A stretch of 64,000 bases of DNA from Aliidiomarina minuta (GCF_003987145.1 NZ_PIPL01000003.1:124001-188000); one strand, 5' to 3'; counted from the stretch's first letter, positions 31,930-41,900 are shown. The notes: a model not told the origin generated them from the sequence alone. Program-made: numbers and translations.

Positions 31930-32971
31930 CCAGCAAGATTCTGTTCACCGGTTCAACCAGGTCACTGCCTTCGGTCAACGTGAGCGCATAGTTTTGCGGC
32001 ATAAAGGTATTGGGCAGAAGCATCAGGTCGCTGCCGAAACGCTGACGTAACTGATAACTCAGTAGCGGTGCGTCATATACCACAGCATCAATTTCATTGT
32101 CGGCCAGACCTTCGAGGGCCTCGGGTAGTGTGGCGTAAGCCTGGTATCTGATAAACCGCTGGTCCAGATAATCGGAAGTAAAAGAATTAGGTAACGTCCC
32201 GACGCGTACCCGGTCTAGCTCGCCCGGCCCTTCTATTTTACTGGCAAGTTGATTAACTGTCAGCGAGGAGGCAATGGATGCGGTAAAGCTGGAAATAATA
32301 ATGACGCAGGTGAACATCCACACCAGTGACACGACACGACCTCCCAGGGAGCGCGGTGATTTATCACCATAACCGACGGTGGTCATAGTGACGGCGGCCC
32401 ACCAGAAGCCGGAGCCTATACCTTTAACCGGATCCCGACTGAATTCTTCGGTATTGTGCTTACGTTCAAAGATCCATAACAGAACCCCTGAAAGTAGTAG
32501 AATCGCCGCCAATGCGAGCATTACACTGGCAAATTCTGTGGTGAAAAAACGCTGCGAAACGGCCCACCAGCCGGGTGTATCCTGCTGCCTTAGTGCAATC
32601 GCCAGGCCTGCGTTATGGAAGGGTTGGCTAAAGTCGAGAAAGCGTTCACGTTCTGCCGTGACGGTAAGTGGGCCCAGGCCGACGTCATACTCCATATCAC
32701 GCATACCAGAAAGAAGAGATTCCAGGCCTGCAGGCTGATATGCAAAGTCGAGATCCAGTTGGCTGGCAATGCGTTCCCATAACTCTATGGTAATGCCAGC
32801 ATAGCTGCCATCCGGGCGTTCGATTACGAAGGGTGCGCCGATCCTGACTGCGACCTGAAGAGTTTCTTCCGGTAGCTCGAATTCGTGGTCGGCGGTAATC
32901 GTCTGGTTAGCCGAAGCATTCAGATTCAGGCTAACCAGGAAAACAGCTGTTAATAGAGTCCAGATTTTCAT
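31874..32971 (-). CDS. GluR0-like ligand-gated potassium channel (binding domain plus pore)
   Basis: 365 residues in the order signal peptide (1-21), first half of an SBP_bac_3 binding domain (36-128), TM1 (147-168), pore loop with the K+ selectivity filter TTVGYGD (197-203), TM2 (212-235) and second half of the binding domain (255-365). TM2 carries SSFTASIASSLTV, a clear relative of the SYTANLAAF gating motif of ionotropic glutamate receptors. This is the architecture of cyanobacterial GluR0: an amino-acid-gated K+ channel in the inner membrane with a periplasmic ligand site. The ligand is unknown. It precedes and overlaps the diguanylate cyclase gene. Confidence 0.9.
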   Translation of the reverse strand: MKIWTLLTAVFLVSLNLNASANQTITADHEFELPEETLQVAVRIGAPFVIERPDGSYAGITIELWERIASQLDLDFAYQPAGLESLLSGMRDMEYDVGLGPLTVTAERERFLDFSQPFHNAGLAIALRQQDTPGWWAVSQRFFTTEFASVMLALAAILLLSGVLLWIFERKHNTEEFSRDPVKGIGSGFWWAAVTMTTVGYGDKSPRSLGGRVVSLVWMFTCVIIISSFTASIASSLTVNQLASKIEGPGELDRVRVGTLPNSFTSDYLDQRFIRYQAYATLPEALEGLADNEIDAVVYDAPLLSYQLRQRFGSDLMLLPNTFMPQNYALTLTEGSDLVEPVNRILLDVTSSAEWQRLLDNYLGN

Positions 32972-32979
32972 GCGCTACC

Positions 32980-33020
32980 CTGATTTATTTATTATGCCTC
33001 TAGCATAAGCAATAAATCAG
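32980..33020 (-). repeat. Intercistronic hairpin between flavoprotein and channel genes
   Basis: CTGATTTATT (32980-32989) pairs with AATAAATCAG (33011-33020), and inside it TTATGC (32992-32997) pairs with GCATAA (33003-33008) around a 5-base loop, with a 2x2 internal loop between the stems. On the minus-strand mRNA it covers the flavoprotein stop codon and ends 8 bases before the channel ATG, next to its likely AGGGT ribosome-binding site. There is no T run, so it is not a plain terminator; it could control translation, processing or bind a protein. Confidence 0.65.
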
Positions 33021-34366
33021 TAGAGGTCACGCAGGTAACGGTTTTGCTCCTGCATAATGCTGATCACATGGTTACCCACTATTTCCCTGAGTGCCTCATC
33101 GACAGCCTGGCCCATGCCATTTTTACAACCACAGACATAAACCGCAGCACCAGCCATTAACCAGCTACGCAGTCGGGGCGCCTGCTCATGCAAAATATCC
33201 TGTACGTAACGTGGACGTTTAGGGTCACGAGAAAAAGCACGGTCTTCGCAGAGTAGCTGGCCGCAGCTCTGCATTGAGCGGGTTTCGGCACAAAAAATAC
33301 GGTCACACGATGGGTCCCGCTCTCCGAAAATAAGCCATTGACGACTGCCGGGTAAGTGGCTTCGTTCACGTAATAAGGCGCGCAGGCCAGCCATACCACT
33401 ACCATTGCCAATCAGGATTAAGGGAGTCTTCACAGGTACCGAACTGAATGCGGGGTTAGGCCGGATGCGCAGTTTCACCTGGCTGCCGCCGTCAGCGCGT
33501 TCGGTTAACCATCCGGACCCCTTACCCAGACGACCATCTGGCAAAAGCATCTGACGCACGACCAGATCCAGTCGCTCATCCTGCACCACGGAAGCAATGC
33601 TATAGGTGCGCAAATCGCCATCGGGAAGGCGAATGTCAATCAGATCGCCAGCCCGCCATTCGGGTAACTGGCCGTTCAAGGGGTGCAAACCTAAATGAAA
33701 CAGAGGTGCGCCCGGACTGCCTTCATTGATACATTCACGATGTATCAGGCGCCAGTCGGTAAAGTCATGACTGTCCTGTAGTTCAATATTAAATTGTTGC
33801 TGAAGTAATTGTGACCAGAGTTCCAGATCGGAGCGATGCATGCGGTCAACTTTGATAATGGAACGTATAGGGTTGCCCTGCAATCGTTGCAGTCCGGCGT
33901 ATAACTCTTCGCCGAAAGCACAGTAATCCGGATAGCTTTTGTCGCCAAGCGCTAACACCGCATATTTAAGGTGGGGTAAGCGCAGTTTGCTGGCCGAACT
34001 GATAAAGCGGCGCTTAAATTTCTGGCCATTATCCGGAGGTTCACCGACACCATAAGTACTGACTATAAAAAGCGCCTGCTGCACATCTTTCAACTGCTGT
34101 TCATCAATGGCATCCAGTTCCTGCAGTCGTATCTGAAAATGAGCAGAGAGTTGAGCCGCCGCCTGCTCAGCGAGTAGTTGAGCCTGTCCGCTTTGGCTGG
34201 CCCAACCAATGAGCAGAGGTTCTTTGTGACTGTTGTCACTGCTTGTTGCTACCTGCAGTGCGTCGCTCAGGCGTTTGGATAACGCCTGCTGTGGACGGCG
34301 CAGTAACCAGAAGCTGGTTACCGCCCACAGCGAGATCAGGACACCTGCAATGACCTGACTATCCAT
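33017..34366 (-). CDS. Membrane-anchored flavodoxin/FNR-type reductase (sulfite reductase flavoprotein-like)
   Basis: 449 residues: N-terminal anchor (VIAGVLISLWAVTSFWLL), flavodoxin domain (about 50-190; WASQSGQAQLLAEQ, VSTYGVGEPPDNG, LALGDKSYPDYCAFG) and an FAD/NADPH domain (RTYSIASVV, LIGNGSGMAGLRALL, YVCGCKNGMGQAV). It should pass electrons from NADPH via FAD and FMN. Next to PepSY, DUF2271 and DUF4198 genes and a Fur box it probably powers reduction of an imported ferric chelate rather than sulfite. Follows the DUF4198 gene by 3 bases. Confidence 0.88.
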   Translation of the reverse strand: MDSQVIAGVLISLWAVTSFWLLRRPQQALSKRLSDALQVATSSDNSHKEPLLIGWASQSGQAQLLAEQAAAQLSAHFQIRLQELDAIDEQQLKDVQQALFIVSTYGVGEPPDNGQKFKRRFISSASKLRLPHLKYAVLALGDKSYPDYCAFGEELYAGLQRLQGNPIRSIIKVDRMHRSDLELWSQLLQQQFNIELQDSHDFTDWRLIHRECINEGSPGAPLFHLGLHPLNGQLPEWRAGDLIDIRLPDGDLRTYSIASVVQDERLDLVVRQMLLPDGRLGKGSGWLTERADGGSQVKLRIRPNPAFSSVPVKTPLILIGNGSGMAGLRALLRERSHLPGSRQWLIFGERDPSCDRIFCAETRSMQSCGQLLCEDRAFSRDPKRPRYVQDILHEQAPRLRSWLMAGAAVYVCGCKNGMGQAVDEALREIVGNHVISIMQEQNRYLRDLY

Positions 34367-34369
34367 AGA

Positions 34370-35194
34370 TTACCCCGGGAAAACTTCGAAGGTAGCTGTG
34401 TAGCTGCCCTGGCGAGTGGTAGCTGGTGGCTGTGCATTGTCATCGCTGTAACGCGCGGAGAACCAATACATACCAGCATGCGGCCAGTTTACTTGCAGCA
34501 TGCCCTGCTCATCGGTGACCAGTTCAATGGCGTCCTGCTGATCGCGATAACGCATGCCACCGGCAAGAATGGAGACTTCAGCACCGACAGCGGGTTCGCC
34601 GTCTATGAGCAGTTGAAAGTTGGCGGTTTCTCCGGCAAAAAGGTCGTTAGGATGGGTGTGAGCTTTAAACTCAAGGCCCTGACCTACCGGTTCGATCACA
34701 GCAAAGTCCGGTGCTCCGGCAGTAATAAAGGTTTCAATACGACGTGAGGATATACTTACCTGCAAGTCGTCTGCGTCCTGAGGCACTTCGCGGGCAAAGG
34801 CTTCGTCATCAGGTTGTTGTCCACGCCCTGGGAAAAAGCCCCGGGAGCCGTCTTCATTGGTCCAGCGCGCGCTTAATCCATAACTGGCGGTATATACGCG
34901 GTAAGTTCCCGGTTGTTCCAGTTGCAGATCAAATACGGTGCGATAACGTCCGCTGTGCAGATTTTGCGGATCCATTAACTCGCCGTCAGCACCTTGTACC
35001 TGAATAGAATCTGCGCCCATGGCGCGATAGTCCGTGTGGAAAATGTCATTGGAAATAGCGGCGTCTACGGTAACCCAGGGACTATCGCCGGCGAGCACTG
35101 TAGAACCGGGCAATACCCAGGCGCGGTGCGCATGAGCTGGGGCCGATAAAACGCCGGCCAGAATAAGGCAAAGGGGAATAATTTTGTGTTTCAT
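34370..35194 (-). CDS. Periplasmic DUF4198 (CbiK/NikM-like) protein
   Basis: 274 residues with a signal peptide (MKHKIIPLCLILAGVLSAPAHA) and the early HRAWVLPGSTVLAG motif typical of DUF4198. Ig-like beta domains follow (AHTHPNDLFAGETANFQLLIDGEPAVGAEVSI). Members are often beside TonB receptors and metal-uptake genes and are thought to bind metal or metallophores; the role here is inferred from the neighbours. Confidence 0.88.
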   Translation of the reverse strand: MKHKIIPLCLILAGVLSAPAHAHRAWVLPGSTVLAGDSPWVTVDAAISNDIFHTDYRAMGADSIQVQGADGELMDPQNLHSGRYRTVFDLQLEQPGTYRVYTASYGLSARWTNEDGSRGFFPGRGQQPDDEAFAREVPQDADDLQVSISSRRIETFITAGAPDFAVIEPVGQGLEFKAHTHPNDLFAGETANFQLLIDGEPAVGAEVSILAGGMRYRDQQDAIELVTDEQGMLQVNWPHAGMYWFSARYSDDNAQPPATTRQGSYTATFEVFPG

Positions 35195-35225
35195 AAGAGA
35201 AGTCCTTTTGTTTAATGGTTAAATT

Positions 35226-35750
35226 TTAAAGATTGATAGATAAAGTAATGTTGCCGAGTTCGTTTTCGCCTTGTACGGATTGGCTGAAAGATTGCTGTAA
35301 CGGCCAGCTAAAAGGGATTTGCAGGAGTTCGCGGCCACCGACTTCACGGGAGGCCTCGATGACCAGCTGGTAATCACCTTCTGGCAGACTGGAAAAGTCA
35401 TAGTCGGCATCAGTAAACGTCAGGCTGTGGGTGCCAGGCGCACGCGTAGCACCACTGAGTCCATCTACCGGTAAGTCCAGAGTGCGACCACTGCGACGCC
35501 ACCACTGGCGCAGATCTTTTAACCATTGCTCACCCTCTTGGTTGCGCATCGCAATGTCGTACCAGACCGTTAAATCAGTAACCCGCTGCTGACGTTCATC
35601 CGCTATCCAAATCGCCACATAAGGGCGATGGTACTCAGCCACATTCAGGCGCGGTATTTCGACCTCAACCTGCATGGTACTGGCTTGAGTGGCGAGTGGC
35701 AGAAGCAGGCTGCTGAACAGGGCAGCACTGATAATGGAAGTTTTGAGCAT
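35226..35750 (-). CDS. Periplasmic DUF2271 protein
   Basis: 174 residues: signal peptide (MLKTSIISAALFSSLLLPLATQAS) and the DUF2271 core with YHRPYVAIWIADERQQRV, VWYDIAMRNQEGEQWLKDLRQWWRRSG and DGLSGATRAPGTHSL. Conserved companion of PepSY and DUF4198 proteins in iron-uptake loci; no biochemical role is known to me. Second gene of the minus-strand iron operon. Confidence 0.9.
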   Translation of the reverse strand: MLKTSIISAALFSSLLLPLATQASTMQVEVEIPRLNVAEYHRPYVAIWIADERQQRVTDLTVWYDIAMRNQEGEQWLKDLRQWWRRSGRTLDLPVDGLSGATRAPGTHSLTFTDADYDFSSLPEGDYQLVIEASREVGGRELLQIPFSWPLQQSFSQSVQGENELGNITLSINL

Positions 35751-35762
35751 AGTGAAAAGTCC

Positions 35763-36359
35763 TTATCCGTTATGACTAAATAAAAGCAGTAAAAGAATCG
35801 GTGCCAGCAGGCCCAGCGACGTCAGGGGCCAGGTAGAAGGCCGTTTTGATGAATGTCGCTGTAGCAATACAAGGCCTGTGATCGCAAAGATGACGCAGGC
35901 CAGCGCTGTCAGATCAATAAAGAGTGACCAGGCGGCTCCTGTATGGCGGCCTTTGTGCAGGTCATTGAAATAGGATATCCAACCACGGGAAGTGACTTCA
36001 TACAGCACTTCACCATTTGCAAAGTCGATACTGAGCCAGGCATCTCCGCCGGGTCTGGGCATGCTCAGATAAAAATCATGAGGGCTCCACTCGGCGCCGC
36101 TACCGGCAATGGAAACATTCAGCTCATCGCGTATCCACTGGTCGACGTTGGCCGGTACCTCGGGTTCGCTTTGCTGCAACTGTTCAAGCAGCGCCTGAGG
36201 CATTTCAACAATATGCTCTGTGACTTTCGGCGTAGCTTCAATGCTGGCGGCATGATTCAGGGTAAAGCCGGTTATTGCAAATAAGAGTAATGCCGCCAGG
36301 CACAACGCAGAGCTGATCCAATGCCACTGACGAACTGAGCCGAGATAATTTCGAACCAT
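35763..36359 (-). CDS. PepSY-associated transmembrane protein
   Basis: 198 residues. TM1 (WISSALCLAALLLFAITGFTLNH), a periplasmic PepSY-like region with WLSIDFANGEVLYEVTSRGWISYFNDLHKGRHTG, then two further helices (LTALACVIFAITGLVLL and the C-terminal LLAPILLLLLF). The His residues at the helix ends (HW, NH, LHKGRH) could bind haem, as in PepSY-type siderophore reductases. First gene of the operon under the Fur box. Confidence 0.88.
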   Translation of the reverse strand: MVRNYLGSVRQWHWISSALCLAALLLFAITGFTLNHAASIEATPKVTEHIVEMPQALLEQLQQSEPEVPANVDQWIRDELNVSIAGSGAEWSPHDFYLSMPRPGGDAWLSIDFANGEVLYEVTSRGWISYFNDLHKGRHTGAAWSLFIDLTALACVIFAITGLVLLQRHSSKRPSTWPLTSLGLLAPILLLLLFSHNG

Positions 36360-36401
36360 TTTTAACCTAAATGATATTTATTCGTATTTGATGTGGACAA
36401 T

Positions 36402-36420
36402 ATAAATGATAGTCATTATC
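36402..36420. promoter_or_regulatory. Fur box between the iron operon and the TonB receptor
   Basis: The 19-mer ATAAATGATAGTCATTATC matches 16 of 19 positions of the classical Fur consensus. It lies 43 bases before the PepSY gene start and 52 before the TonB receptor start, so one site can repress both directions under iron sufficiency. Confidence 0.88.
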
Positions 36421-36471
36421 ATTTGCAAATCTTTTCGTAGGTTCAACATAAATAATTGCAGGAGAGCAACA

Positions 36472-38811
36472 ATGAAGTCATTGCATGTAACTGCCGTCGC
36501 GACGGCAGTCGCGCTGGTTCTTGGAAGCGGAGCGGTATCGGCTAAAGGCGGATTAAGCGAAGAAGAGCTGGCGCGCATGGAAGTAATGGTAGTGACCGCA
36601 TCAGGATTTGAGCAAAAACTGACTGATGCTCCCGCCAGTGTTAGCGTTATTAGTCGTGAAGAGTTACAGAACCGCCCTTATAGCGGACTCGCCGATGCTC
36701 TGCGCGATCTGGAGGGCATTGATGTCGGTGCCGGACAGGATAAAAACGGTAATATCAGTGTGACTATGCGTGGCTTACCTGCAAATTATACGTTGATTCT
36801 GATTGATGGCCGCCGGCAAAGCGATGTGGGCAATATAGGGCCGAATAACTTCGGCAATAGCCAGTTTATGTACATGCCTCCGCTGGAAGCGATTGAGCGT
36901 ATTGAAGTCGTGCGGGGACCTATGTCGACGCTCTATGGGGCCGACGCCATTGGCGGCGTTATTAATATTATTACGCGTCGTAACCTGGATACTTTTCATG
37001 GCAGTGTAACCGCAGGCGCCACAGTACAGCAGGACAGCCAGTATGGCGATGATTCCAATCTGGATGTGTATCTGACTGGACCGTTAATTAAAGATCGGTT
37101 GAGCATGAGCCTGTACGGCAGCATCTTTACCCGTGGCGATAGTGAGCCGGGTTATGAGGACGAACTGCCGTTGCCTGATGGCAGCACCTGGTCAGACAGT
37201 GGCAGTTTTGGCGACCGTAAAGTGGTCGGCGCTAAAATCTGGAACAGTGGCGTTAACCTGACGTTTACCCCGGCTGAAGCCCATGATTTTATTCTTAGTT
37301 ATGATGTGGCTCGACAGCGTTATGATAATACAGAAGGCCAGGTAGGTACTCTGGATGCTCCGGAAAGTTTATGGCGCGCCAGTAATGGCTCGGTTCAGCC
37401 TCGTGTAGGTTATACCCCTCATCAACGTGTGGAACGCGAGCAGCTGGTACTTTCTCATATAGGTCGCTGGGAGCATGCCACGACAACCACCCAAATTACT
37501 CGCAGCACCAGTGAAAACCTGGGTCGTTCACTACCGCTGAATGTGACTGAGCGTGCTGGCGTGCAGGCCATGTGGGACCAGGCCGTGGAAGATCAGGGCG
37601 TGAACAGACCTGAATTAACAGATGAGATTCGTGCTCAGCTGGAAGCTGACTTTTTACCGCGCCCTTTGCGCGCGTTGTCGATTGAAAATCTGATCGTAGA
37701 CACCAAAGCAGAAAGCCAGCTAGGTGCGCACTTCTTTGTGATCGGCGCGCAGTATTTTGATGCAGATATGGAAGATGGTGTATTTGGTATGTATGGACAA
37801 GGTACTGAAGAGGGCGTTGTACAACGTCACCGTCAGTGGGCTGTATTTGCTGAAGATAATTGGGATATTCTACCGGACCTGACGCTGACCTATGGTTCCC
37901 GTTATGACAACCATCAGGTGTTTGGTAGCCAGTTAAGCCCGCGCCTTTATCTGACCCAGCGTGTGGGTGCCGATTGGACCTTTAAAGGGGGCGTTAGCAC
38001 GGGTTACAAAACTCCTGAGCCTAATCAGTTATTCCCAGGGATTGTAGGTTTTGGTGGCCAGGGGGTATTTCCTATGGTGGGTTCTCCGCACTTGCAGCCT
38101 GAAACTAGCATTAATTATGAAGCGGCCGCCTATTACGACAACGGCTATAATTTCAATGCTAACCTGACGGTTTTTTATAATGATTTCGAAGATAAAATCA
38201 TTCGTCAGGACGACCTGCCCAACTGTGAAGTGGTGAGCTCAGATGAGCGTTGTGTGGATATCGGTGAGGGCTGGGCAGACTTAGGTTATACCCGGTTCAG
38301 CCAGAGTCAGAATATCGATAAAGCAGTCACTCAAGGGGTTGAGGTCGCTGGCCGCTATGCCTTCACCGATGCCTGGTCGCTGCGCGCCAACTACACCTAT
38401 ACCGACAGTGAAGTGCGCAGTGGTGCCGATGCCGGCTTACCACTGGTGAACACACCATCACATATGTTCAACAGTAATCTGCGCTGGCAGGCTACTGAGA
38501 ACTTCAGTCTGAGTCTGTTAGCAGAAGTGCGCGGAGAGCGTTTCCGGGGTATAGCTAATGTGGCAGGTCCGCAGGGGCCGGAAGCACAGAAGCTTTATTA
38601 TAAACCTTATGAATTGTTGCATTTGGCGGCTCAGTATCGCTTCAGCGATAACCTGCGTTTCAATGCCCGTATTAACAATTTGCTGGATGAGGATTTGTCG
38701 AGCCGCACCTGCTTACTGGCGGAAAGCGAAAGTGAGTACCAGTGCAGCGCGGATTACAATACAACGGAGCGGGCGCGTAGCTTCTGGGCCTCGGTGAACT
38801 ACCAGTTCTAA
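36472..38811 (+). CDS. TonB-dependent outer-membrane receptor, probably for a ferric siderophore
   Basis: 779 residues. Signal peptide ending near VSAKG (residue 25), TonB-box-like MEVMVVTASG, plug domain (about 45-160; PASVSVISREELQNRPYSGLADALRDLEGIDVG, RIEVVRGPMSTLYGADAIGGVINIITRR) and a C-terminal barrel ending YNTTERARSFWASVNYQF with a terminal Phe. An internal Cys pair (NCEVVSSDERC) may mark a surface loop. The frame extends upstream to 36406, inside the Fur box; the ATG at 36472 has GGAGAG before it. The nearest named relatives I would expect are FepA/CirA-type receptors; the ligand is not readable. Confidence 0.93.
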   Translation: MKSLHVTAVATAVALVLGSGAVSAKGGLSEEELARMEVMVVTASGFEQKLTDAPASVSVISREELQNRPYSGLADALRDLEGIDVGAGQDKNGNISVTMRGLPANYTLILIDGRRQSDVGNIGPNNFGNSQFMYMPPLEAIERIEVVRGPMSTLYGADAIGGVINIITRRNLDTFHGSVTAGATVQQDSQYGDDSNLDVYLTGPLIKDRLSMSLYGSIFTRGDSEPGYEDELPLPDGSTWSDSGSFGDRKVVGAKIWNSGVNLTFTPAEAHDFILSYDVARQRYDNTEGQVGTLDAPESLWRASNGSVQPRVGYTPHQRVEREQLVLSHIGRWEHATTTTQITRSTSENLGRSLPLNVTERAGVQAMWDQAVEDQGVNRPELTDEIRAQLEADFLPRPLRALSIENLIVDTKAESQLGAHFFVIGAQYFDADMEDGVFGMYGQGTEEGVVQRHRQWAVFAEDNWDILPDLTLTYGSRYDNHQVFGSQLSPRLYLTQRVGADWTFKGGVSTGYKTPEPNQLFPGIVGFGGQGVFPMVGSPHLQPETSINYEAAAYYDNGYNFNANLTVFYNDFEDKIIRQDDLPNCEVVSSDERCVDIGEGWADLGYTRFSQSQNIDKAVTQGVEVAGRYAFTDAWSLRANYTYTDSEVRSGADAGLPLVNTPSHMFNSNLRWQATENFSLSLLAEVRGERFRGIANVAGPQGPEAQKLYYKPYELLHLAAQYRFSDNLRFNARINNLLDEDLSSRTCLLAESESEYQCSADYNTTERARSFWASVNYQF

Positions 38812-38849
38812 GCTTTAGATAAGTGATTTTATTTGTTAAGCAGCAGAAG

Positions 38850-38878
38850 GAACCCGGCACAGGCCGGGTTCTTTTTTT
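38850..38878 (+). terminator. Rho-independent terminator of the TonB receptor gene
   Basis: GAACCCGGC (38850-38858) and GCCGGGTTC (38863-38871) pair perfectly around a 4-base loop and are followed by seven T. It isolates the SMC operon that begins 77 bases later. Confidence 0.95.
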
Positions 38879-38954
38879 ACATAATCTTGGTTTCACCTGA
38901 ACGATTAAACTGAGGTAGACTGGAACAAATAATTAACCAGCGCATTTCACTTAT

Positions 38955-41900
38955 ATGTCTCAATTACTGCGAATTATTATGATTAACGGGCACATGCCCG
39001 GTATCGTTGAGCTGGCTCTGGACGGGCATAGCAATATCTGCGGCACCAACGCGTCCGGTAAAACCACCTTGCAACGTATGGTGCCGGTGTTCTACGGCGA
39101 GCAGCCGAATCGGGTGGTGCCTAAAACCCGCGATCGCTTTGATGTGTATTACCTGCCTTACCAGAATAGTTATGTGGTTTATGAATATAGCCGGGCTAAT
39201 GGTGACCGTGCCCAGGTGGTGCTGACTAAAGGTTCAGATGGCGTAGATTACCGGTTTGTTGATGCACCTTATGCCCCTGAACAGTATTTGCAGGAAGAGC
39301 TGGAGGGCGTCAGAGCAGTTAGTTACGCCGACTGGGGACAGGCCTTGCGCCGGGCCAATATTGATAGCAGCCATAAAATAGGCGCTACCAGTGAATACCG
39401 CAGTATTATTCAGAATGACATTGCCGCCATGCGTGGCAACCGCAAAGACGGCATTAAGCTGCGTCAACTGGCGGCTCGTTATGCTTTAGTGCAATCGCCT
39501 CAGCGCCTGCGTCATATTGAAAAGCTGGTCAGTGCCGTGCATGCCAAAGAAGGTAAAATGGATACCTTAAAAAGCATGTTGGCAACTATTCTGGAAGAAG
39601 ATGGCCACAAGCGCCCGGAGAATACTTTTAAACCCGCCCGGATTCGCACCTGGATTCAGGAAATGCGTCAGTACATGAATCAGGAGGAGCTGCAGAAGCA
39701 GTTCTCAGTGGTGCAGCAAACCGCCAGCGATGTAGAGGATAACCTGGCGATATTATGGCAGTTAAAACCTTTGCTGGAGCAGGACCTGGGCGAGCAGAAA
39801 CAGGCACGCGCTGATGCTGAGCAGTCCCTTCAACAGTGCACTCACAAACTAAATGATAGCGAAGCTGAATATAAAATTCAGCAGCGGCAAGCTAACGATG
39901 AGCTGGCCGAGGTGAAGGCGGAACTGTCTCAGCTACAAAGCCGCTTAGATGACCTGCAGGACCGCTACGAGAAGTATCAGGAGCGGGACATGGACGGGCT
40001 GCAACGGGATACCGAAAAGTTGTCTTTATGGCGTGAAGAACTGCTTGAACTTGGTGAGCAGTATAAACTGATGATGGAAAAGCATGACGATGCTCAGCGC
40101 AAGCTGGATGAGCATAAAATGAAATTGCAGGACGCATTGCAGCGGCTGCAAAGCAAAAATCAGCAACGTATTCACGCAATCCGTCAGCAGCAGGATGAGG
40201 TACGTGATCGCCAACAAACTACCTTGAGTGAATTGCAGCAGGAGTATCAGCAACAGCTGGATGCGCAGCATGCGGAGTTCCAGAATCAACTGCAGGAAGT
40301 CAGTGCTCAATTGGCTGCTGTGAAGACCCAGTTACAGTTGTCACCTTTGACCAGTGCTGAACAGGAAGAAGTGGTGCAGGTCGACGCCCGCATGGAAGAG
40401 GCGCAGCAACAGCTTAACTTAAGTAACAGTGCGGTTGAGCGCGCGCAGCGCGAATTTGAGCAGAGTCGCCAGCAACGCGTGCAAAAAGACAGTGATTTGA
40501 CTCAGGCACGCCAGGCTTTGCATCAGGTTGAAAAAGAGCAGACTGAACTGCGTAAGCAGCTGAATCCAACGCCTGGTAGTCTGCGTCACTTTTTGCGTCA
40601 GCACTATGAAGGCTGGGAGCACAATTTGGGCAAGGTGATTGCGGAACCTTTGCTGCAACGCCAGGATTTGGCACCTGAGCTTGACCCGGGTAGAGAAAAA
40701 AACCTGTTTGGTCTGGAGCTGGATCTGGGGGCTATAGAAAGCCCCGAGTATGCCCGCGATGAAAGCTGGATGATAGAACAACTGGAGTCTGTTGAGCAGC
40801 GACTGGAAAGCGCCAGTCAACATAAAGAATTGCAGCAAAAAGAGCTGGCACAGGCCAGTCAGCAGGTGAGTGAACAAGAGCAGAAACTGCATCAGTTGCA
40901 GCAACAAAAACGCCATGTTGAGCAGGATCTTGAATTTGCCCGGGATGCCAAACAACGACTGCTGGCAGCCCAGCGTGAACTGGTCAAAGAACGCCATGCA
41001 GAACTGGCAAAAACGCAGCAACAGTATGAGCAGAAACAGGCCGATTTGCAGCAACAGCGTAGTGAAGTACTGGCCACTATCCGGCATCAACAAAAAGAAC
41101 AGGAACTGGAGTATAAAGCGACATTTCAGGATGAATTACAACGCTTACAAGAACAACTTGCTGACCTTGAGCTGCAGATAGAAACTAAGCTTAATGCGAA
41201 CAAAGAAACGCTGAATGAGCTGGAAAAAGCTTTTGCCGAACAGCTCGCTTCAGAAGGGGTTGATAGTAAAAGGCTGCAAAACCTGAAAGCACAGATTCAA
41301 CAGCATAAAGAGCAGATTCATCAGATCGAATCACGGCAGCAGGAGTTAACCGAGTATCGAGACTTTATGCGCATCGACTGGCAGCACAACCGCCCGCGCT
41401 GGATGCAGCAGGAGCAACAGGCAAAAAAAGCCGAGCTGGAAAAAACTCAGCAGCTGGAGCAGTTAAAAAGTGAGTTCGCAGCGCAGGAAAAACAACTTCT
41501 GCAGCAGCAAAAGCACTATAAACAGCAGATGCAGGATGCGACTGTGAAGGTGCAGGACCTGAGCTTGCTGGTGCAGCGCCTGGCGGATCTCAGACTGAGT
41601 GAAGCTGCAACGGATAACACTATAAGCACGCTGGATCTCAGCGAACGCCTGGGTCGTGCGCATGCCGCGCTTGAGCAACAGGGTAAATTGCAACGTGCTT
41701 TGAAAGAGCAGGTGGATAACTTTGAAAGCCTGGTAAGACGCGAAGCCAGTACCGACTTTTTGCAGCTTATGGATCGTGAATATGCAGGCCTGGGTGAGCA
41801 GCCTAATGAACAACAGCGCATAGAGGCGTTGCAGGCTTTACTTAAAATTTTGCAGGATCAGCAATTGCAGATTGTTGATCAGGGTAAAAATATAGGTGGC

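Noticed and set aside
31874..32971. Reading the channel gene as a plain ABC binding protein
   Set aside because: Two membrane helices and a TTVGYGD pore are inserted in the binding domain, which does not fit a soluble binding protein.
40419..41093. 224-codon hydrophobic open frame antisense to the SMC coiled coil
   Set aside because: Gln/Glu-rich coiled-coil codons read as Leu/Phe-rich on the other strand; a known artefact, with no start signal.
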